Source of the DNA: Streptococcus sp. SK643 | Lineage (GTDB): Bacteria > Bacillota > Bacilli > Lactobacillales > Streptococcaceae | NCBI RefSeq assembly: GCF_000259505.1 | Contig: NZ_AJMM01000026.1 | Span: 88,389 to 152,388 of the forward strand | DNA: 64,000 nt | Reading direction: 5' to 3' | In this document: piece after piece, positions 27,814 to 38,340 of the stretch | Layout of the letters: each line of letters starts with the position of its first letter | Numbering within the stretch: the stretch's first letter is position 1 | The notes under the pieces: model-generated | What the model saw: the letters and a program-made list of their open reading frames with translations, nothing else | What the model was told of the DNA's origin: nothing | Database searches by the model: none | Made by a program: the position numbers and the translations under genes

Positions 27814-29427
27814 TTATTTAGCATAATCTACTGCACGAAGCTCGCGAATCACGGTTACCTTGATATTTCCTGGGTAATCGAGATTGTTTTCAATTTTCTC
27901 ACGAACTTTATGAGCTAAGATTGTGACTTTGTCGTCCTTGATTTGTCCTGGATTTACCATGATGCGGATTTCACGTCCTGCTTGAAGGGCAAAACTAGTT
28001 TGTACTCCTTCAAAGCCGTTAGCAATTTCTTCCAAATCATGAAGACGCTTGATATAGCTTTCAAGAGACTCACTACGAGCACCTGGACGGGCTGCGCTCA
28101 AGGCATCTGCTGCAGCAACAATCACTGCAATCACACTTTCAGCTTCAACATCGCCGTGGTGACTAGCTATCGTATTGACCACAACTGGATGTTCCTTGTA
28201 CTTGCGCGCCAATTCCATACCGATCTCAACGTGACTACCTTCAACCTCTCGGTCAATGGCTTTCCCAATATCGTGAAGGAAACCAGCACGACGGGCAAGA
28301 GCCGCATTTTCACCAAGTTCGCTGGCCATAATACCAGCCAACTTAGCAACCTCAATCGAATGACGTAAGACATTTTGTCCATATGAAGTACGGAACTGCA
28401 AGCGACCCATGATTTTCATCAAGTCTGGATGAAGGTTTGGCGCACCAATCTCATAGGCTGCTGCCTCACCATATTCACGGATCTTATTGTCAATCTCTTG
28501 ACGGTTTTTCTCAACCAACTCTTCGATACGAGCTGGGTGGATACGACCATCTTTGAGCAACATTTCCATAGTCATACGAGCAATTTCACGACGAATCGGA
28601 TCAAATCCTGACAAGGTCACCACTTCTGGTGTATCGTCGATAATCACATCGACTCCTGTCAAACTTTCAAAGGTACGAATGTTACGACCTTCACGACCAA
28701 TAATGCGTCCCTTCATAGTATCGTCTGGCAGATGAACTGTTGAGTTTGTTGACTCCGCTACATATTCACCAGCAATACGTTGCATAGCTTGAACCAGGAT
28801 GTCCTTGGCCATTTTATCAGAACGTTCCTTGACCTCTTGCTCAGCTTCACGAATACGGCTGGCAATCTCCTTGGTCAAGTTTTCCTCTGTCTGTGCCAAG
28901 ATAATATCTCGTGCTTCTGCTTGAGACAGGGCACCAATACGCTCTAGTTCTGCTTCTTTTTGTCTTTCGACTTCCTCTAATTGCTCTTCACGCGCATCAA
29001 GGTTTTTCGCTCTATCAGAAATACTTTGCTCTTTTTGTTCAAGTGTTTGTTCTTTACTCGTCAAATTGTCGTCCTTACGGTCGAGGCTAGTAGCTCTCTC
29101 TGTCAAACGACTTTCGATTTGTTTGAGTTCTTGACGTTCTGATTTGAATTCAGCGTCCACTTCTTCACGGTATTTTCTGGCTTCTTCTTTGGCCTCCAAT
29201 AGTGCTTCTTTTTTAAGAGACTTGCTTTCACGTTTAGCTTCATTAACAAGTAAATCCGCTTCACGCTCAGCTTGTCCACGTAAATTAGTTGCTTCTTGTT
29301 CAGCATTTAAAAGCATCAACTCTGCAGCTTCTTTAGATGATTTCATCTTAGCTGAGATGCTGACATATCCAATGACTAAACCAATGATGACGGCAAAAAC
29401 AGCAATCGCAATCGACATGATTTCCAT
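27814..29427 (-). CDS. rny: Ribonuclease Y
   Basis: A 537-residue membrane-anchored endoribonuclease that starts mRNA decay. It has one N-terminal transmembrane helix (about 4-24), a long Glu/Lys-rich coiled coil (about 28-210), a KH domain with the [11 protein letters not shown] loop, and an HD domain with the metal-binding HDIGKA and a following conserved SHHGD. Length is slightly above the B. subtilis enzyme. It is separated from tmcAL by a terminator and an AT-rich gap of about 200 bases. Confidence 0.95.
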   Translation of the reverse strand: MEIMSIAIAVFAVIIGLVIGYVSISAKMKSSKEAAELMLLNAEQEATNLRGQAEREADLLVNEAKRESKSLKKEALLEAKEEARKYREEVDAEFKSERQELKQIESRLTERATSLDRKDDNLTSKEQTLEQKEQSISDRAKNLDAREEQLEEVERQKEAELERIGALSQAEARDIILAQTEENLTKEIASRIREAEQEVKERSDKMAKDILVQAMQRIAGEYVAESTNSTVHLPDDTMKGRIIGREGRNIRTFESLTGVDVIIDDTPEVVTLSGFDPIRREIARMTMEMLLKDGRIHPARIEELVEKNRQEIDNKIREYGEAAAYEIGAPNLHPDLMKIMGRLQFRTSYGQNVLRHSIEVAKLAGIMASELGENAALARRAGFLHDIGKAIDREVEGSHVEIGMELARKYKEHPVVVNTIASHHGDVEAESVIAVIVAAADALSAARPGARSESLESYIKRLHDLEEIANGFEGVQTSFALQAGREIRIMVNPGQIKDDKVTILAHKVREKIENNLDYPGNIKVTVIRELRAVDYAK

Positions 29428-29603
29428 GTTTTTACCTCATTTAATTTTTATTATGAATGACATACATTCTTTAACATTTTACCATAAAAAAGTGATTTTC
29501 ACAAACTTAAAATGAAATATGTTTTTAAGGAATTTGGAACTCAATTACCTAAAATTTAATAGTACAATATCTATTTTTTAGAAGTCAGTGTTTAGTAAAA
29601 ATT

Positions 29604-29632
29604 ATAGAAAAAGTCCACCTTTCAGTAGACTT
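29604..29632 (-). terminator. Terminator overlapping the tmcAL stop
   Basis: AAGTCTAC and GTGGACTT arms (29611-29618 with 29625-29632) form an 8-bp stem with one G-U, followed on the minus strand by five T. The stem includes bases of the tmcAL stop codon. Confidence 0.75.
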
Positions 29633-30728
29633 AGTTTGTTTCTATTCTAATAGGCACTCTTCCAAAATTCTGCTCTGCTATACTTGGATTTCCCAGTTGG
29701 TAAATCTGGTCTGCCTTTTGGGTCATAGCATCCCAAGGTTCTTTGCCAATTCGGCTGACTAGATTGACCTTCCCTTTCAGAGACTTAAGGTGTTGTCTGC
29801 CTTTTTCAGTAAATCCAAGGACATGGATGGCTTCTGGCAAGTCACTTTCTCTGGCTTGTACCAAAATATAGGACAAGAGGCGTCTGACACGCGCCTTGGT
29901 GTAACGTTTAGTAGTCACTAACTCGACCAATTCTTCTACAGACTGGGCTGTTTTAATAGCTTCTTTAATTCGAACTACCATTTCTTGATTGACCTGATAG
30001 ATGGTTGTTAGGTCTGGATTTGATAAGATTTGATAGCGGAGCAAAGGAAAATAGTCTTCCCAGATCACCTTACTGGCCTGCTCAAATAGGGCAACAGAAG
30101 GCATAAAGCGTTCTAAGAAATCTTTGTCCCTCTGGTGCTGACGGAGGGCTGTTGCCGAAGCAAAGTCCACATCCTTGTCCACAGAATGGTAACCTGCTCC
30201 CTGACGCTTAATTGGCTCAAGCTTGATGTTTCGTCCTGCAACTGCCTTGGCATAGGCCAAAGCAAGGACATGATTGGGCGTATTGCCAGAAAAATCAATA
30301 CCTGCAAATTCCTTCCACATGGCTTGGGTTTTCTGGGGATAAGAAAGGGAATCAGGCAGATTTTTCACAAATTTCTCCATCTCAGCACCTTTCTTTATGT
30401 ATAAGTCAGCGATTTTCTGGTAATCCAGAACTTCCTCTGTCCCAAAGGCTAAGTTATCAATCCCTAACTGAGCTAAGATATCCACAGCTCCTTGACCAAA
30501 GAAATCTGCCGCCTGAACACTGACTAAAAAGGGCAATTCTACTACCAAATCTGCACCATTTTCCAGCGCCATCTGGGACCGTGTCCACTTGTCCACAATT
30601 GCAGGCTCTCCACGCTGCATGAAATTCCCAGACATGGCAACGATTTTCAGCCCCTCAGCCTGTTCCAGCAGGTATTTGTGTCCATTATGAAAAGGATTAA
30701 ACTCCGCGATAATACCTGTGATGGTCAT
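29631..30728 (-). CDS. tmcAL: tRNA(Met) cytidine acetate ligase TmcAL
   Basis: A 365-residue enzyme of the YlbM family that makes N4-acetylcytidine at C34 of elongator tRNA-Met using acetate and ATP. It has the nucleotidyltransferase-like start [44 protein letters not shown] and GAGYHS. It is 9 bases downstream of a methyltransferase gene with the same orientation. The family is clear by motif and length. Confidence 0.92.
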   Translation of the reverse strand: MTITGIIAEFNPFHNGHKYLLEQAEGLKIVAMSGNFMQRGEPAIVDKWTRSQMALENGADLVVELPFLVSVQAADFFGQGAVDILAQLGIDNLAFGTEEVLDYQKIADLYIKKGAEMEKFVKNLPDSLSYPQKTQAMWKEFAGIDFSGNTPNHVLALAYAKAVAGRNIKLEPIKRQGAGYHSVDKDVDFASATALRQHQRDKDFLERFMPSVALFEQASKVIWEDYFPLLRYQILSNPDLTTIYQVNQEMVVRIKEAIKTAQSVEELVELVTTKRYTKARVRRLLSYILVQARESDLPEAIHVLGFTEKGRQHLKSLKGKVNLVSRIGKEPWDAMTQKADQIYQLGNPSIAEQNFGRVPIRIETN

Positions 30729-30737
30729 GATGTTCTC

Positions 30738-31478
30738 CTACTTCTGCGCGACAAAAAACCAACGGGTACTAGTTTCTGTAGGCTCTTTGTCCTCAAAGTC
30801 CGCATAAAGTTTGAAGGACTTGAAACCAGCCTGTTCCAGCAAAATATCATAGGTCAAGACTTCATAGGTTCGCTCCTCATGCACTTCATCGTGGCGACTA
30901 AAGGAACCGTCAGCCTCCTTGATAAAAAAGGTCAATTCATGGATGATGGAGTGAGGTGCTTCGTCCTCGTAGGTATCCCAGAGCATGGCGAACTCTTCCG
31001 CATTTTCATGGTAAGAATAGCCTGGAAAAACTTCGTCTGTCTGGTAGGTTGAATGCACATCAAAGATAAAAACACCATCTTCGTTGAGGGCATTATAGAC
31101 TTCCTTAAAGACGTCTCCTACTTCCACTTCATCCTGCATGTAGCAGATTGAGTCCGAATAACAAGTGACAAAATCATATTGACCTGCCTTGGACAAATTC
31201 AGCATATTGCCTTCAATAAAGTCAATCTTTTGTTTGGCTGAAGAAGCTCTCTTCTCAGCAATCTTCAACATATCCCCACTCAAGTCAAGTCCAGTCACAT
31301 CAAAACCAGCCTGAGAGAAGCGCACCGATTGAATTCCTGTCCCACAAGCCAATTCCAAGAGTTTCTTTCTCTCCTTGGTCTTAGGCAAGTGACGCAGAGA
31401 AAAATCCGTCCATTTGTCGTATAAACTATCGTCCATGACTGCATCATAGACCGCCGCAAAGGTTTCATATGTCGCCAT
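30738..31478 (-). CDS. Class I SAM-dependent methyltransferase
   Basis: A 246-residue protein starting MATYETFAAVYDAVMDDSLYDKW. It has a Rossmann methyltransferase fold with the glycine motif LLELACGTGIQSVRF, the ribose-binding VTGLDLSGDML and a downstream FVTCYSDSICYM strand. The substrate is unknown. The frame remains open 20 codons further, but MATYETF is the conserved start. It is preceded by a terminator, so it may have its own promoter, and is followed closely by tmcAL; a role in RNA modification would be a guess. Confidence 0.82.
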   Translation of the reverse strand: MATYETFAAVYDAVMDDSLYDKWTDFSLRHLPKTKERKKLLELACGTGIQSVRFSQAGFDVTGLDLSGDMLKIAEKRASSAKQKIDFIEGNMLNLSKAGQYDFVTCYSDSICYMQDEVEVGDVFKEVYNALNEDGVFIFDVHSTYQTDEVFPGYSYHENAEEFAMLWDTYEDEAPHSIIHELTFFIKEADGSFSRHDEVHEERTYEVLTYDILLEQAGFKSFKLYADFEDKEPTETSTRWFFVAQK

Positions 31479-31551
31479 AAAACATGATACCAAGAGCCTC
31501 CATGGCAAACACCACTCGCCCTTTACCTTTCTATCCATTTTCTTCTAAAAA

Positions 31552-31585
31552 TAAGCAAAGAAACCCAGTTGACTACAACTGAGTT
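31552..31585 (-). terminator. Terminator after rsfS
   Basis: AACCCAGTTG (31562-31571) and CAACTGAGTT (31576-31585) form a 10-bp stem with a G-U pair, followed on the minus strand by TTCTTTG. It ends the nadD-yqeK-rsfS transcript. Confidence 0.7.
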
Positions 31586-31591
31586 CATCTT

Positions 31592-31945
<354 letters not shown>

Positions 31946-32539
31946 TTAGTCCTCTTTCAAATAGTGCACAAAGGCGTTATAGGTTTCAAGGGTTTGGGGA
32001 TAGATGGGAAATCCCTGATGAGCTAGATGCTCCACGGTTCGAGCTGTTTCGTAGGCCACCGCCTTATTGAGCGATAGAGTTGCAATCTCACGTGCCACAT
32101 CTACTCCTGGAAAGGCTCGATTATGCTCGATATAGTCTGCTACATAGATAACCTTATCTAGATCGGTCATCTGACCAGCTCCAACTGTATGGATTTCAAT
32201 AGCTCGCAAGATTTCTGAATCATGCAAATCTAAATCTTCCTGAATCTTGTAGACGCCAACCATACCATGCCAGACATTATTGCCCCAGTTTTTGAGGTTA
32301 GAATCTAGCTGATAACGATCAATCAAGTCAAAAAACTCCTGGTCTGATAACTTTTTAGCATAGTCATGAAGAAGCCCTGCTAGTCCTGCTTTCTCGGCAT
32401 CAACTCCAAAGCGCTGAGCTAATTCTATAGCTGCCCGCTCCACACCTAGACAATGAGTCAAACGTTTTTCAGGTAGAAGCTCTGCCATTTTTTCCAACAA
32501 AGCCTCACGAGAGCAATTGATATAGTCTTGATAGGCCAT
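31946..32539 (-). CDS. yqeK: YqeK-type HD-domain Ap4A hydrolase
   Basis: A 197-residue HD phosphohydrolase. The HD pair lies in [11 protein letters not shown], with additional metal-site His residues in [20 protein letters not shown] and IEIHTVG, and a late Asp in VADYIE. YqeK-family proteins cleave diadenosine tetraphosphate symmetrically to two ADP. Its start overlaps the nadD stop by one base. Confidence 0.92.
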   Translation of the reverse strand: MAYQDYINCSREALLEKMAELLPEKRLTHCLGVERAAIELAQRFGVDAEKAGLAGLLHDYAKKLSDQEFFDLIDRYQLDSNLKNWGNNVWHGMVGVYKIQEDLDLHDSEILRAIEIHTVGAGQMTDLDKVIYVADYIEHNRAFPGVDVAREIATLSLNKAVAYETARTVEHLAHQGFPIYPQTLETYNAFVHYLKED

Positions 32540-33168
32540 CAGTAGAGCCCCTCCTTCTCGATGTAGTCTAGCACAGGCTGAGGCAGGAGAAAGTTAGGTT
32601 TCCGACCTTGAGCAAGGAAGTCACGCACCATGCTGGACGAAATATCCATGAGAGGTACATCTACCCAGATGACTGGATATGAAGTCCCTGCCTTGTAGCG
32701 TGGACGTTGAACCCCCACAAACTGAACCATATCAACCAGTTCATCAATCCGGTACCACTTGGGCAGATAATCCACCATGTCAGCCCCAATAATAAAATAA
32801 AAGTCTGTATCTGAATTTTGCTCCTTCAAGAGCTTCATGGTGTCGTAGGTGTAGGAAATCCCTTTGCGCTCTAGTTCAATGGTCTCAATCTCCAAGCCTT
32901 CTATCCCCTCGATGGCCAACTCCAACATCTTGAGACGATGGTGTTCTGGAATGGTTTCTTTTTTGTCCACATGTGGAGGCTGATATTCAGGCATGAGCAA
33001 TACCTTGTCCAAACCCAACTGTTGTCTTACCTGATCCGCAACAATCAGATGGGCATGGTGAACAGGGTTAAAATTTCCCCCTAAAATCCCTACTTGTTTG
33101 CGTTTTTTATCCTTGATTTCTGGCTCCAACTCTACTTTGGTAAAGGGAGTCAATAATTCGATTGCCAT
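32539..33168 (-). CDS. nadD: Nicotinate-nucleotide adenylyltransferase
   Basis: A 209-residue enzyme making deamido-NAD. The nucleotidyltransferase motif [15 protein letters not shown] and a late [11 protein letters not shown] (the ISST-type motif) are both visible, with [14 protein letters not shown] in between. An N-terminal extension of about 25 residues before the Rossmann strand is common in streptococci. It follows yhbY by 52 bases. Confidence 0.94.
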   Translation of the reverse strand: MAIELLTPFTKVELEPEIKDKKRKQVGILGGNFNPVHHAHLIVADQVRQQLGLDKVLLMPEYQPPHVDKKETIPEHHRLKMLELAIEGIEGLEIETIELERKGISYTYDTMKLLKEQNSDTDFYFIIGADMVDYLPKWYRIDELVDMVQFVGVQRPRYKAGTSYPVIWVDVPLMDISSSMVRDFLAQGRKPNFLLPQPVLDYIEKEGLY

Positions 33169-33220
33169 AGGCTAGTTTCCTTTTATTCTCAGTAAAAACA
33201 ATTTCTTGGAGTTTTAAATC

Positions 33221-33532
33221 TTAGATTTCTTTAACTTTTTTAGAAATCTTACGATTTTCTTTCTTGCTGGATTGTTTAAACAAAATCAAGATACGGCCAA
33301 TCTTTTGGACTGTATCCACACCGATTTCTTCTTCCAAGATTTCAGCTACTTCGTGGATGTTTTCATCTGTGTTTTGCAAAAGAGTAACCTTGATCAATTC
33401 ACGCGCATCCAGAGCTTGACGGACGCTGGTTTTGATTTGGTCGTTGAGACCGTTTTTTCCAATTTGGATGATAGGTTTAAGGGTATGTGCCTGACTGTTG
33501 AGGAAGGCACGTTGTTTTGATGTTAATGACAT
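33221..33532 (-). CDS. yhbY: YhbY-type ribosome-assembly RNA-binding protein
   Basis: A 103-residue CRM-domain protein with the GxxG-type loop IGKNGLND and the conserved start LTSKQRAFLNSQAH. CRM proteins bind 23S rRNA precursors. It lies between yqeH and nadD, the usual Firmicute order, but a 214-base structured gap separates it from yqeH. The basic Lys-rich tail is normal. Confidence 0.93.
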   Translation of the reverse strand: MSLTSKQRAFLNSQAHTLKPIIQIGKNGLNDQIKTSVRQALDARELIKVTLLQNTDENIHEVAEILEEEIGVDTVQKIGRILILFKQSSKKENRKISKKVKEI

Positions 33533-33557
33533 AATTTCTTTAAAAGAGTTTCTTTTT

Positions 33558-33690
33558 ATACTTTTCTGAAGTGGTGACGGACGTCAGCAAAGTCCCTTGG
33601 ACTTTCATGACTAAAATTTGAGCCTAAGGTCTCAAATTTCCCGCAGTTGGTACAATCACTTGTACCAACTAACACCACGGCGAAAAGTAT
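33558..33690. repeat. Cloverleaf-like inverted-repeat element between yqeH and yhbY
   Basis: Outer arms ATACTTTTC/GAAAAGTAT (33558-33566 with 33682-33690) and GTGGTG/CACCAC (33571-33576 with 33673-33678) enclose three perfect hairpins: 33589-33595 with 33599-33605 (7 bp), 33614-33622 with 33631-33639 (9 bp) and 33645-33654 with 33661-33670 (10 bp). The whole folds into a four-way junction. No reading frame or strong T run is present. It could be a miniature transposable repeat with terminal inverted repeats or a structured RNA within the yqeH-yhbY transcript. Confidence 0.7.
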
Positions 33691-33746
33691 TCTCTATGGG
33701 GCTCACCCTGCTCATCCGAGTTCAGAAAACCCTTTCCTTTCTGTGT

Positions 33747-34853
33747 TTAAATAATTGCTTTTCGTGTGACGACGGCGACGCCTTCTGGTGCCCAGACTGC
33801 GACTTTGGCTGTGCCTGTTACACGGATCCAACCGAGTCCTGAGATGACGAGGTCTGTTTTATCCTTGATTGTAAATACATGCTCAACCAGTTTTGGAAAA
33901 TCTTCTTTTTCCTTGCTGTTTGGAGGAGTGAGAAGGGTTCCTAAGTGCTTATCGTAAAAGGCACTAGCGCCTTCAAGTTTGGTCCGATGGAGTTTGAGCT
34001 CATTGTCAAAGAAAGCTGTGAAGCCTTGCTTTTCTCCTGCAATAAAATCAAATCGTCCGAGACCACCTAAAAAGAGGGTTTGCTCTGGGTTAAGCTGATA
34101 AGTTTTAGGCTTGATTTCCTTTTTAGGGCTGACATACTTGAGGTTTTTAGCCGTCAGGTAGTGGGCCATCTGGTGACGGTGGATAATCCCTGGTGTATCG
34201 TAGATATAAGATCCGTCGTCAAGCGGAATCTCGATTTTGTCCAAGGTTGTCCCTGGGAAGCGCGAAGTCGTGATAACATTCTGATCACCTGTGATTTCTT
34301 GGATGATAGCATTGATTAGAGTTGATTTCCCAACGTTGGTTACCCCAACGACATAGACATCACGTCCCTTACGGTAATGCTCAATCTTGTCAATAACTTC
34401 CTTAATGGCATGCTTGTTTTGGGCTGAAGTTAAGACGACATCCACAGGACGAAGTCCCTCTTCGTGGGCACGCTCCATGAGCCACTGGCTAATCTTGCCC
34501 GGTTTAACTGACTTAGGCAGGATATCTTTTTTATTTCCCACCAAGAGGACATCATTGCCCGATACAAAACGTGGTAAACCTGGAATGACAGAGCCATTAA
34601 AGTCAAAGATATCAATCACATTAACCACCAAAGCATCACTATCTCCTACCTCATGCAAGAGTTTGAGGAAATCATCGTCTGTTAACTGGACATCCGTGAT
34701 TTCATTGTAATGACGGAGACGGAAACAACGTTGGCAATAGACTTCGCCAGTCTCCAAACCTTTTTCAAGTGCCGACTGGGGAGTAAAACCAAGACCAGCT
34801 TTGTCTGTCGTCTGAATGGTTGCTCCACAACCAATACAGAGAATTTCTTCCAT
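33747..34853 (-). CDS. yqeH: YqeH-type circularly permuted GTPase
   Basis: A 368-residue ribosome-biogenesis GTPase needed for 30S assembly. An N-terminal zinc finger (CIGCG and CQRC) precedes a GTPase domain with permuted motif order: NKKD (G4) first, then GVTNVGKSTLIN (G1), TTSRFPGTTLD (G2) and YDTPG (G3). It is two bases from yqeG upstream. Length is normal. Confidence 0.94.
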   Translation of the reverse strand: MEEILCIGCGATIQTTDKAGLGFTPQSALEKGLETGEVYCQRCFRLRHYNEITDVQLTDDDFLKLLHEVGDSDALVVNVIDIFDFNGSVIPGLPRFVSGNDVLLVGNKKDILPKSVKPGKISQWLMERAHEEGLRPVDVVLTSAQNKHAIKEVIDKIEHYRKGRDVYVVGVTNVGKSTLINAIIQEITGDQNVITTSRFPGTTLDKIEIPLDDGSYIYDTPGIIHRHQMAHYLTAKNLKYVSPKKEIKPKTYQLNPEQTLFLGGLGRFDFIAGEKQGFTAFFDNELKLHRTKLEGASAFYDKHLGTLLTPPNSKEKEDFPKLVEHVFTIKDKTDLVISGLGWIRVTGTAKVAVWAPEGVAVVTRKAII

Positions 34854-34855
34854 AA

Positions 34856-35383
34856 TTAAATTCCTTTTTTATATCTAATCGGTCCGTACTTTTCATTGAT
34901 TTGCTTCATAACACGACGCTCGCGAGCTCGATTTATTTTGGTCTTGATAGAGTCATGTTGAACCAAAGGTTTGACCAAGATAGAGCGAATGCCTGCACGA
35001 TGGGCTGCACGAATATCCGTCATAAGTTGGTCGCCTACCATGACTACTTCATTTTTCTCATAGTGAAATTCCTTCATGGCACGGCTTATACCAATCGTGA
35101 AAGGCTTCAAGGCCCAATAAACGTAATCAATCCCAAATTTTTCAACTGCTCGTTGAACTCGTTTCTTAGTATTGTTGGATACTACGATGATACGAATTCC
35201 TGCATCACGGAGGTCATGAAGCCACTGTTTCATCTCTGGAGTCCCATCTGGGTTGTTCCAAGCGATGAGAGTATTATCTAAATCGACCAAAACAGCCTTA
35301 ATCCCATGCGCTTTTAGGCTAGGGACTGTCAGATCATAAACTGCTTCTACAGCAAAGTCTGGCATGTAGTTTTCAATCGCCAT
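34856..35383 (-). CDS. yqeG: YqeG-type HAD phosphatase
   Basis: A 175-residue HAD subfamily IIIA protein with the nucleophile motif VLVDLDNTLIAW, the Ser/Asn motif IIVVSNNT and the late MVGDQLMTDIRAAHRAG acid pair. The substrate is unknown. The frame is open 21 codons further upstream, but ATG at 35383 has AAAGGAG before it. It is the first gene of the yqeG-yqeH-yhbY-nadD-yqeK-rsfS cluster. Confidence 0.92.
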   Translation of the reverse strand: MAIENYMPDFAVEAVYDLTVPSLKAHGIKAVLVDLDNTLIAWNNPDGTPEMKQWLHDLRDAGIRIIVVSNNTKKRVQRAVEKFGIDYVYWALKPFTIGISRAMKEFHYEKNEVVMVGDQLMTDIRAAHRAGIRSILVKPLVQHDSIKTKINRARERRVMKQINEKYGPIRYKKGI

Positions 35384-35397
35384 TTTGGCTCCTTTTC

Positions 35398-36306
35398 TTA
35401 ACTTTTTTTTGCAATTTTTTTGAGAACCTGAGCAAGAATCACCCACAAAACAGCACTAGACAGAAGGATGTAAATCCAGGCGTTCCGGTTTTCCATAAAT
35501 GGAAGAGGCACATTCATCCCAAAAAATCCAGTGATTACAGCAAGTACTGCTAAGAGAACTGAAATGATGGTTAAGGTTGTCAAGTTATCATTCAAATTAT
35601 TATTTAGGATGTTGTTGTAGGAGCCTGATAATTGCTGTAAGACCTGAGAAATCAAGTCGGTCATAGACACCAACTGGTGAGCTTCAATCATAGCATCATC
35701 AAACTGCTCCTTCTCCACTTCATCAAAACGACGATAAAGAGCATGTCCTTGAATATGTTCAAGAAGAATGCGATTTTGTTTAGCAGCTGCTGTTAGGTAG
35801 ACCATACCAGTTTCCAAATCCGAGAGGGCAAAGAGGTTTTTCTTGGTCGTCGTTTTACGAAGCAAGCCACTGATTTCATCCTTACTTTTGTCCATCTTCT
35901 CAATGATAGGATAATAGGCATTACTAATGATTTCTAAACTAGCAAATAGAAATTTATAAATGGATAAGGATTCATGACTTTCTAAATAAGCAATCATCCG
36001 ATCAATGACATAAGCGTTTTTATGATTGCTGATGGTAATCATGCGTTGATTTTCAACGATAAAGGTCATGGGAATGGCTTCATAGTACTCCTTGTCCTTC
36101 TCCAAATCCAAAACATTGTAGATAAAGGTTACTGTGCCATTTTCTCTGTGATAATCCATGTGGGCGCGCTCATTTCTATCTAGCGCATATTCGATGGTTT
36201 CCTTGTCCAACCCATATACTTTCGATAAGTCTTCCAGATTTTGGATTTTCTCGACATCTAGATTTATCCAAGTAAGACCATTTCCTAATTGCTTCTCTAC
36301 AAACAT
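35398..36306 (-). CDS. CorA-family magnesium/divalent cation channel
   Basis: A 302-residue protein with a large N-terminal cytosolic domain, a long stalk helix and two C-terminal transmembrane helices (about 240-260 and 275-295). The pore signature GMN lies in GFFGMNVPLPF. It would form a pentameric Mg2+ or Co2+ channel. It ends 14 bases before yqeG and has an AAAGGAG site at good spacing. The cation cannot be read from the sequence. Confidence 0.9.
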   Translation of the reverse strand: MFVEKQLGNGLTWINLDVEKIQNLEDLSKVYGLDKETIEYALDRNERAHMDYHRENGTVTFIYNVLDLEKDKEYYEAIPMTFIVENQRMITISNHKNAYVIDRMIAYLESHESLSIYKFLFASLEIISNAYYPIIEKMDKSKDEISGLLRKTTTKKNLFALSDLETGMVYLTAAAKQNRILLEHIQGHALYRRFDEVEKEQFDDAMIEAHQLVSMTDLISQVLQQLSGSYNNILNNNLNDNLTTLTIISVLLAVLAVITGFFGMNVPLPFMENRNAWIYILLSSAVLWVILAQVLKKIAKKS

Positions 36307-36363
36307 GCGCTCTCCTTTACCAAACTCTCTCTATTGTATCATAAATCCGCTAAAATTACAGAC

Positions 36364-36924
36364 CTAGTCAGTTCGAGAGAAATTGCTAACAACCGTGATA
36401 TTACGGTTGGGTACGAAATGAAGCACTTGATCCTCTCCTCTTAACTGTGTCGTCCGAATACCAACACTAACAACCTTTCCTGAAACAGTAATGGGGCCGT
36501 TTGTCAGAACAACTTCGTCTCCTACATCTAATTGACGCTCAAAAAGAATGAAAAACCCATTGATAACATCGGATAGAAAGCCTTGGGCGCCCATACCGAT
36601 GGCGACACCTGCAATCCCAGCCCCTGCAAGTAAACTAGAAACCGGAAGGCCTAAAATAGATAAAATGCAATAAAGTAAAAAGAAATAAAGAGTATAATTA
36701 AACACATTCTCTAATAAACGTGAAATAGTTTTCTGACGGCCTGCATCGTGATGAGACATTTTTAAAGAAGGTTTAACAATTCTCTGTACCAAGATATGAA
36801 GCATTTTTTTAGCGATATAAAAGAGTAAAAACAGAAACAAAAGAGAAAGTGTCTTGGTCAGCAAATCCTCAAGAATCATTGTTACATCAAGCTTAGTAAG
36901 GTAGGTTTTAAAAAAATCTTGCAT
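36364..36924 (-). CDS. Short MscS-family mechanosensitive channel
   Basis: A 186-residue protein with two N-terminal hydrophobic segments (about 20-40 and 70-90), the pore-helix region SLLAGAGIAGVAIGMGAQG and the beta domain FERQLDVGDEVVL. It ends soon after the NRNITVVSNFSR segment, so it lacks the large C-terminal alpha/beta domain of E. coli MscS (286 residues). The frame is open 21 codons upstream, but ATG at 36924 has AAAGGAG before it. It probably releases solutes on osmotic downshock. Confidence 0.85.
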   Translation of the reverse strand: MQDFFKTYLTKLDVTMILEDLLTKTLSLLFLFLLFYIAKKMLHILVQRIVKPSLKMSHHDAGRQKTISRLLENVFNYTLYFFLLYCILSILGLPVSSLLAGAGIAGVAIGMGAQGFLSDVINGFFILFERQLDVGDEVVLTNGPITVSGKVVSVGIRTTQLRGEDQVLHFVPNRNITVVSNFSRTD

Positions 36925-37016
36925 AGAAAACTCCTTTCGTTTATTATACCATATTTTTAAGAAGGATGAATCACAACAAATAGTCAAAAATTATTTGAAA
37001 AATAGACAGAAAATTC

Positions 37017-37045
37017 TTGATTTTAATTAATATTTATACTATAAT
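37017..37045 (+). promoter_or_regulatory. sstT promoter and base-paired ribosome-binding site
   Basis: TTGATT (37017-37022) and a perfect TATAAT (37040-37045) are spaced by 17 bases. Downstream, ACAAC and GTTGT flank the AAGGAG just before the ATG at 37076, forming a small 5-bp hairpin with the Shine-Dalgarno in its loop, which may modulate initiation. Confidence 0.75.
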
Positions 37046-37075
37046 CATAAACATTAGACAACTAAGGAGGTTGTT

Positions 37076-38281
37076 ATGAAAAAAATCATTCATGCTTGGA
37101 ATAAAACAAGCTTAATCAAACGTATTTTGATTGGCATGCTTGTTGGAGGAACTCTAGGACTGACACTTCCTAATCTTACTGGAATTGGAATACTTGGAGA
37201 TCTCTTTGTTGGTGGGCTAAAAGCCATTGCGCCAATACTAGTTTTTGCCCTTGTTGCCAATGCCCTTTCTCAACATCAAAAGGGACAAGATAGCAACATG
37301 AAAACGGTTATCTTCCTTTACTTGGTTGGGACCTTTGCCGCTGCACTTATTGCCGTACTAGCAAGTTTCATCGTACCTGTTGAGGTTACCTTGAATAGTG
37401 CCAATACAGAAATTGCACCACCAGATGGAATTGGCCAGGTCCTCAGCAATCTCTTGCTCAAACTGGTTGACAATCCAGTCAATGCCCTTGTCACAGCCAA
37501 CTACATCGGTATCTTATCTTGGGCAGTTGTTTTCGGGATTGCTATGAGAGAAGCCAGCAAAAATAGTAAAGAATTACTGAAAACCATGGCTGATGTGACT
37601 TCTAAGATTGTCGAATGGATTATCAATCTAGCTCCATTTGGAATCCTGGGCCTTGTTTTCAAAACCATCTCTGATAAAGGAATCGGAAGTCTAGCAAACT
37701 ATGGAATCTTGCTTGCCCTCTTGGTGACAACTATGTTCTTTGTGGCCTTAGTAGTGAATCCATTGATTGCCTTCCTCTTTATGAAGAGTAATCCTTATCC
37801 CCTCGTTTGGAAGTGTTTGCGTGTCAGCGGTGTAACAGCCTTCTTCACTCGTAGTTCTGCGGCTAACATCCCTGTCAACATGAAACTTTGTCATGACCTT
37901 GGACTCAACCCAGATACCTATTCTGTATCTATCCCACTTGGTTCTACTATCAACATGGCCGGAGCAGCGATTACCATTAACATTTTGACCCTTGCTGCAG
38001 TTAACACTCTTGGCATACCTGTTGACTTTGCCACAGCCTTTGTCCTCAGTGTAGTGGCAGCAATCTCAGCCTGTGGTGCTTCTGGTATTGCCGGAGGTTC
38101 TCTTCTTCTTATCCCAGTTGCTTGTAGCCTTTTTGGTATTTCTAACGATATTGCCATGCAAGTTGTAGGTGTTGGATTTGTGATTGGTGTCATCCAAGAC
38201 TCATGTGAAACAGCCCTTAACTCTTCTACAGATGTCCTCTTTACTGCCGTTGCCGAATACGCAGCAGCCCGTAAAAAATAA
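37076..38281 (+). CDS. sstT: Serine/threonine:sodium symporter
   Basis: A 401-residue member of the dicarboxylate/amino acid:cation symporter family with eight transmembrane segments and two re-entrant loops. Visible features are [31 protein letters not shown] and the cation-binding [24 protein letters not shown]. It imports Ser and Thr with Na+. It has its own promoter and terminator, and in pneumococcus this gene likewise borders the psrP accessory-Sec locus. Confidence 0.94.
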   Translation: MKKIIHAWNKTSLIKRILIGMLVGGTLGLTLPNLTGIGILGDLFVGGLKAIAPILVFALVANALSQHQKGQDSNMKTVIFLYLVGTFAAALIAVLASFIVPVEVTLNSANTEIAPPDGIGQVLSNLLLKLVDNPVNALVTANYIGILSWAVVFGIAMREASKNSKELLKTMADVTSKIVEWIINLAPFGILGLVFKTISDKGIGSLANYGILLALLVTTMFFVALVVNPLIAFLFMKSNPYPLVWKCLRVSGVTAFFTRSSAANIPVNMKLCHDLGLNPDTYSVSIPLGSTINMAGAAITINILTLAAVNTLGIPVDFATAFVLSVVAAISACGASGIAGGSLLLIPVACSLFGISNDIAMQVVGVGFVIGVIQDSCETALNSSTDVLFTAVAEYAAARKK

Positions 38282-38287
38282 CTCATA

Positions 38288-38318
38288 AAGACAAGCCTGC
38301 TCAGGTCTTGTCTTTTCC
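38288..38318 (+). terminator. Terminator after sstT
   Basis: AAGACAAG (38288-38295) pairs with CTTGTCTT (38307-38314) and is followed by TTCCTCTTTT. The next gene starts 23 bases later, so some read-through is possible. Confidence 0.7.
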
Positions 38319-38340
38319 TCTTTTATTCTAGGTAATTCTT

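Noticed and set aside
33558..33690. A tRNA gene suggested by the cloverleaf shape
   Set aside because: The stems are too long, and there is no anticodon arm, T-loop sequence or CCA end; the element is 133 bases.
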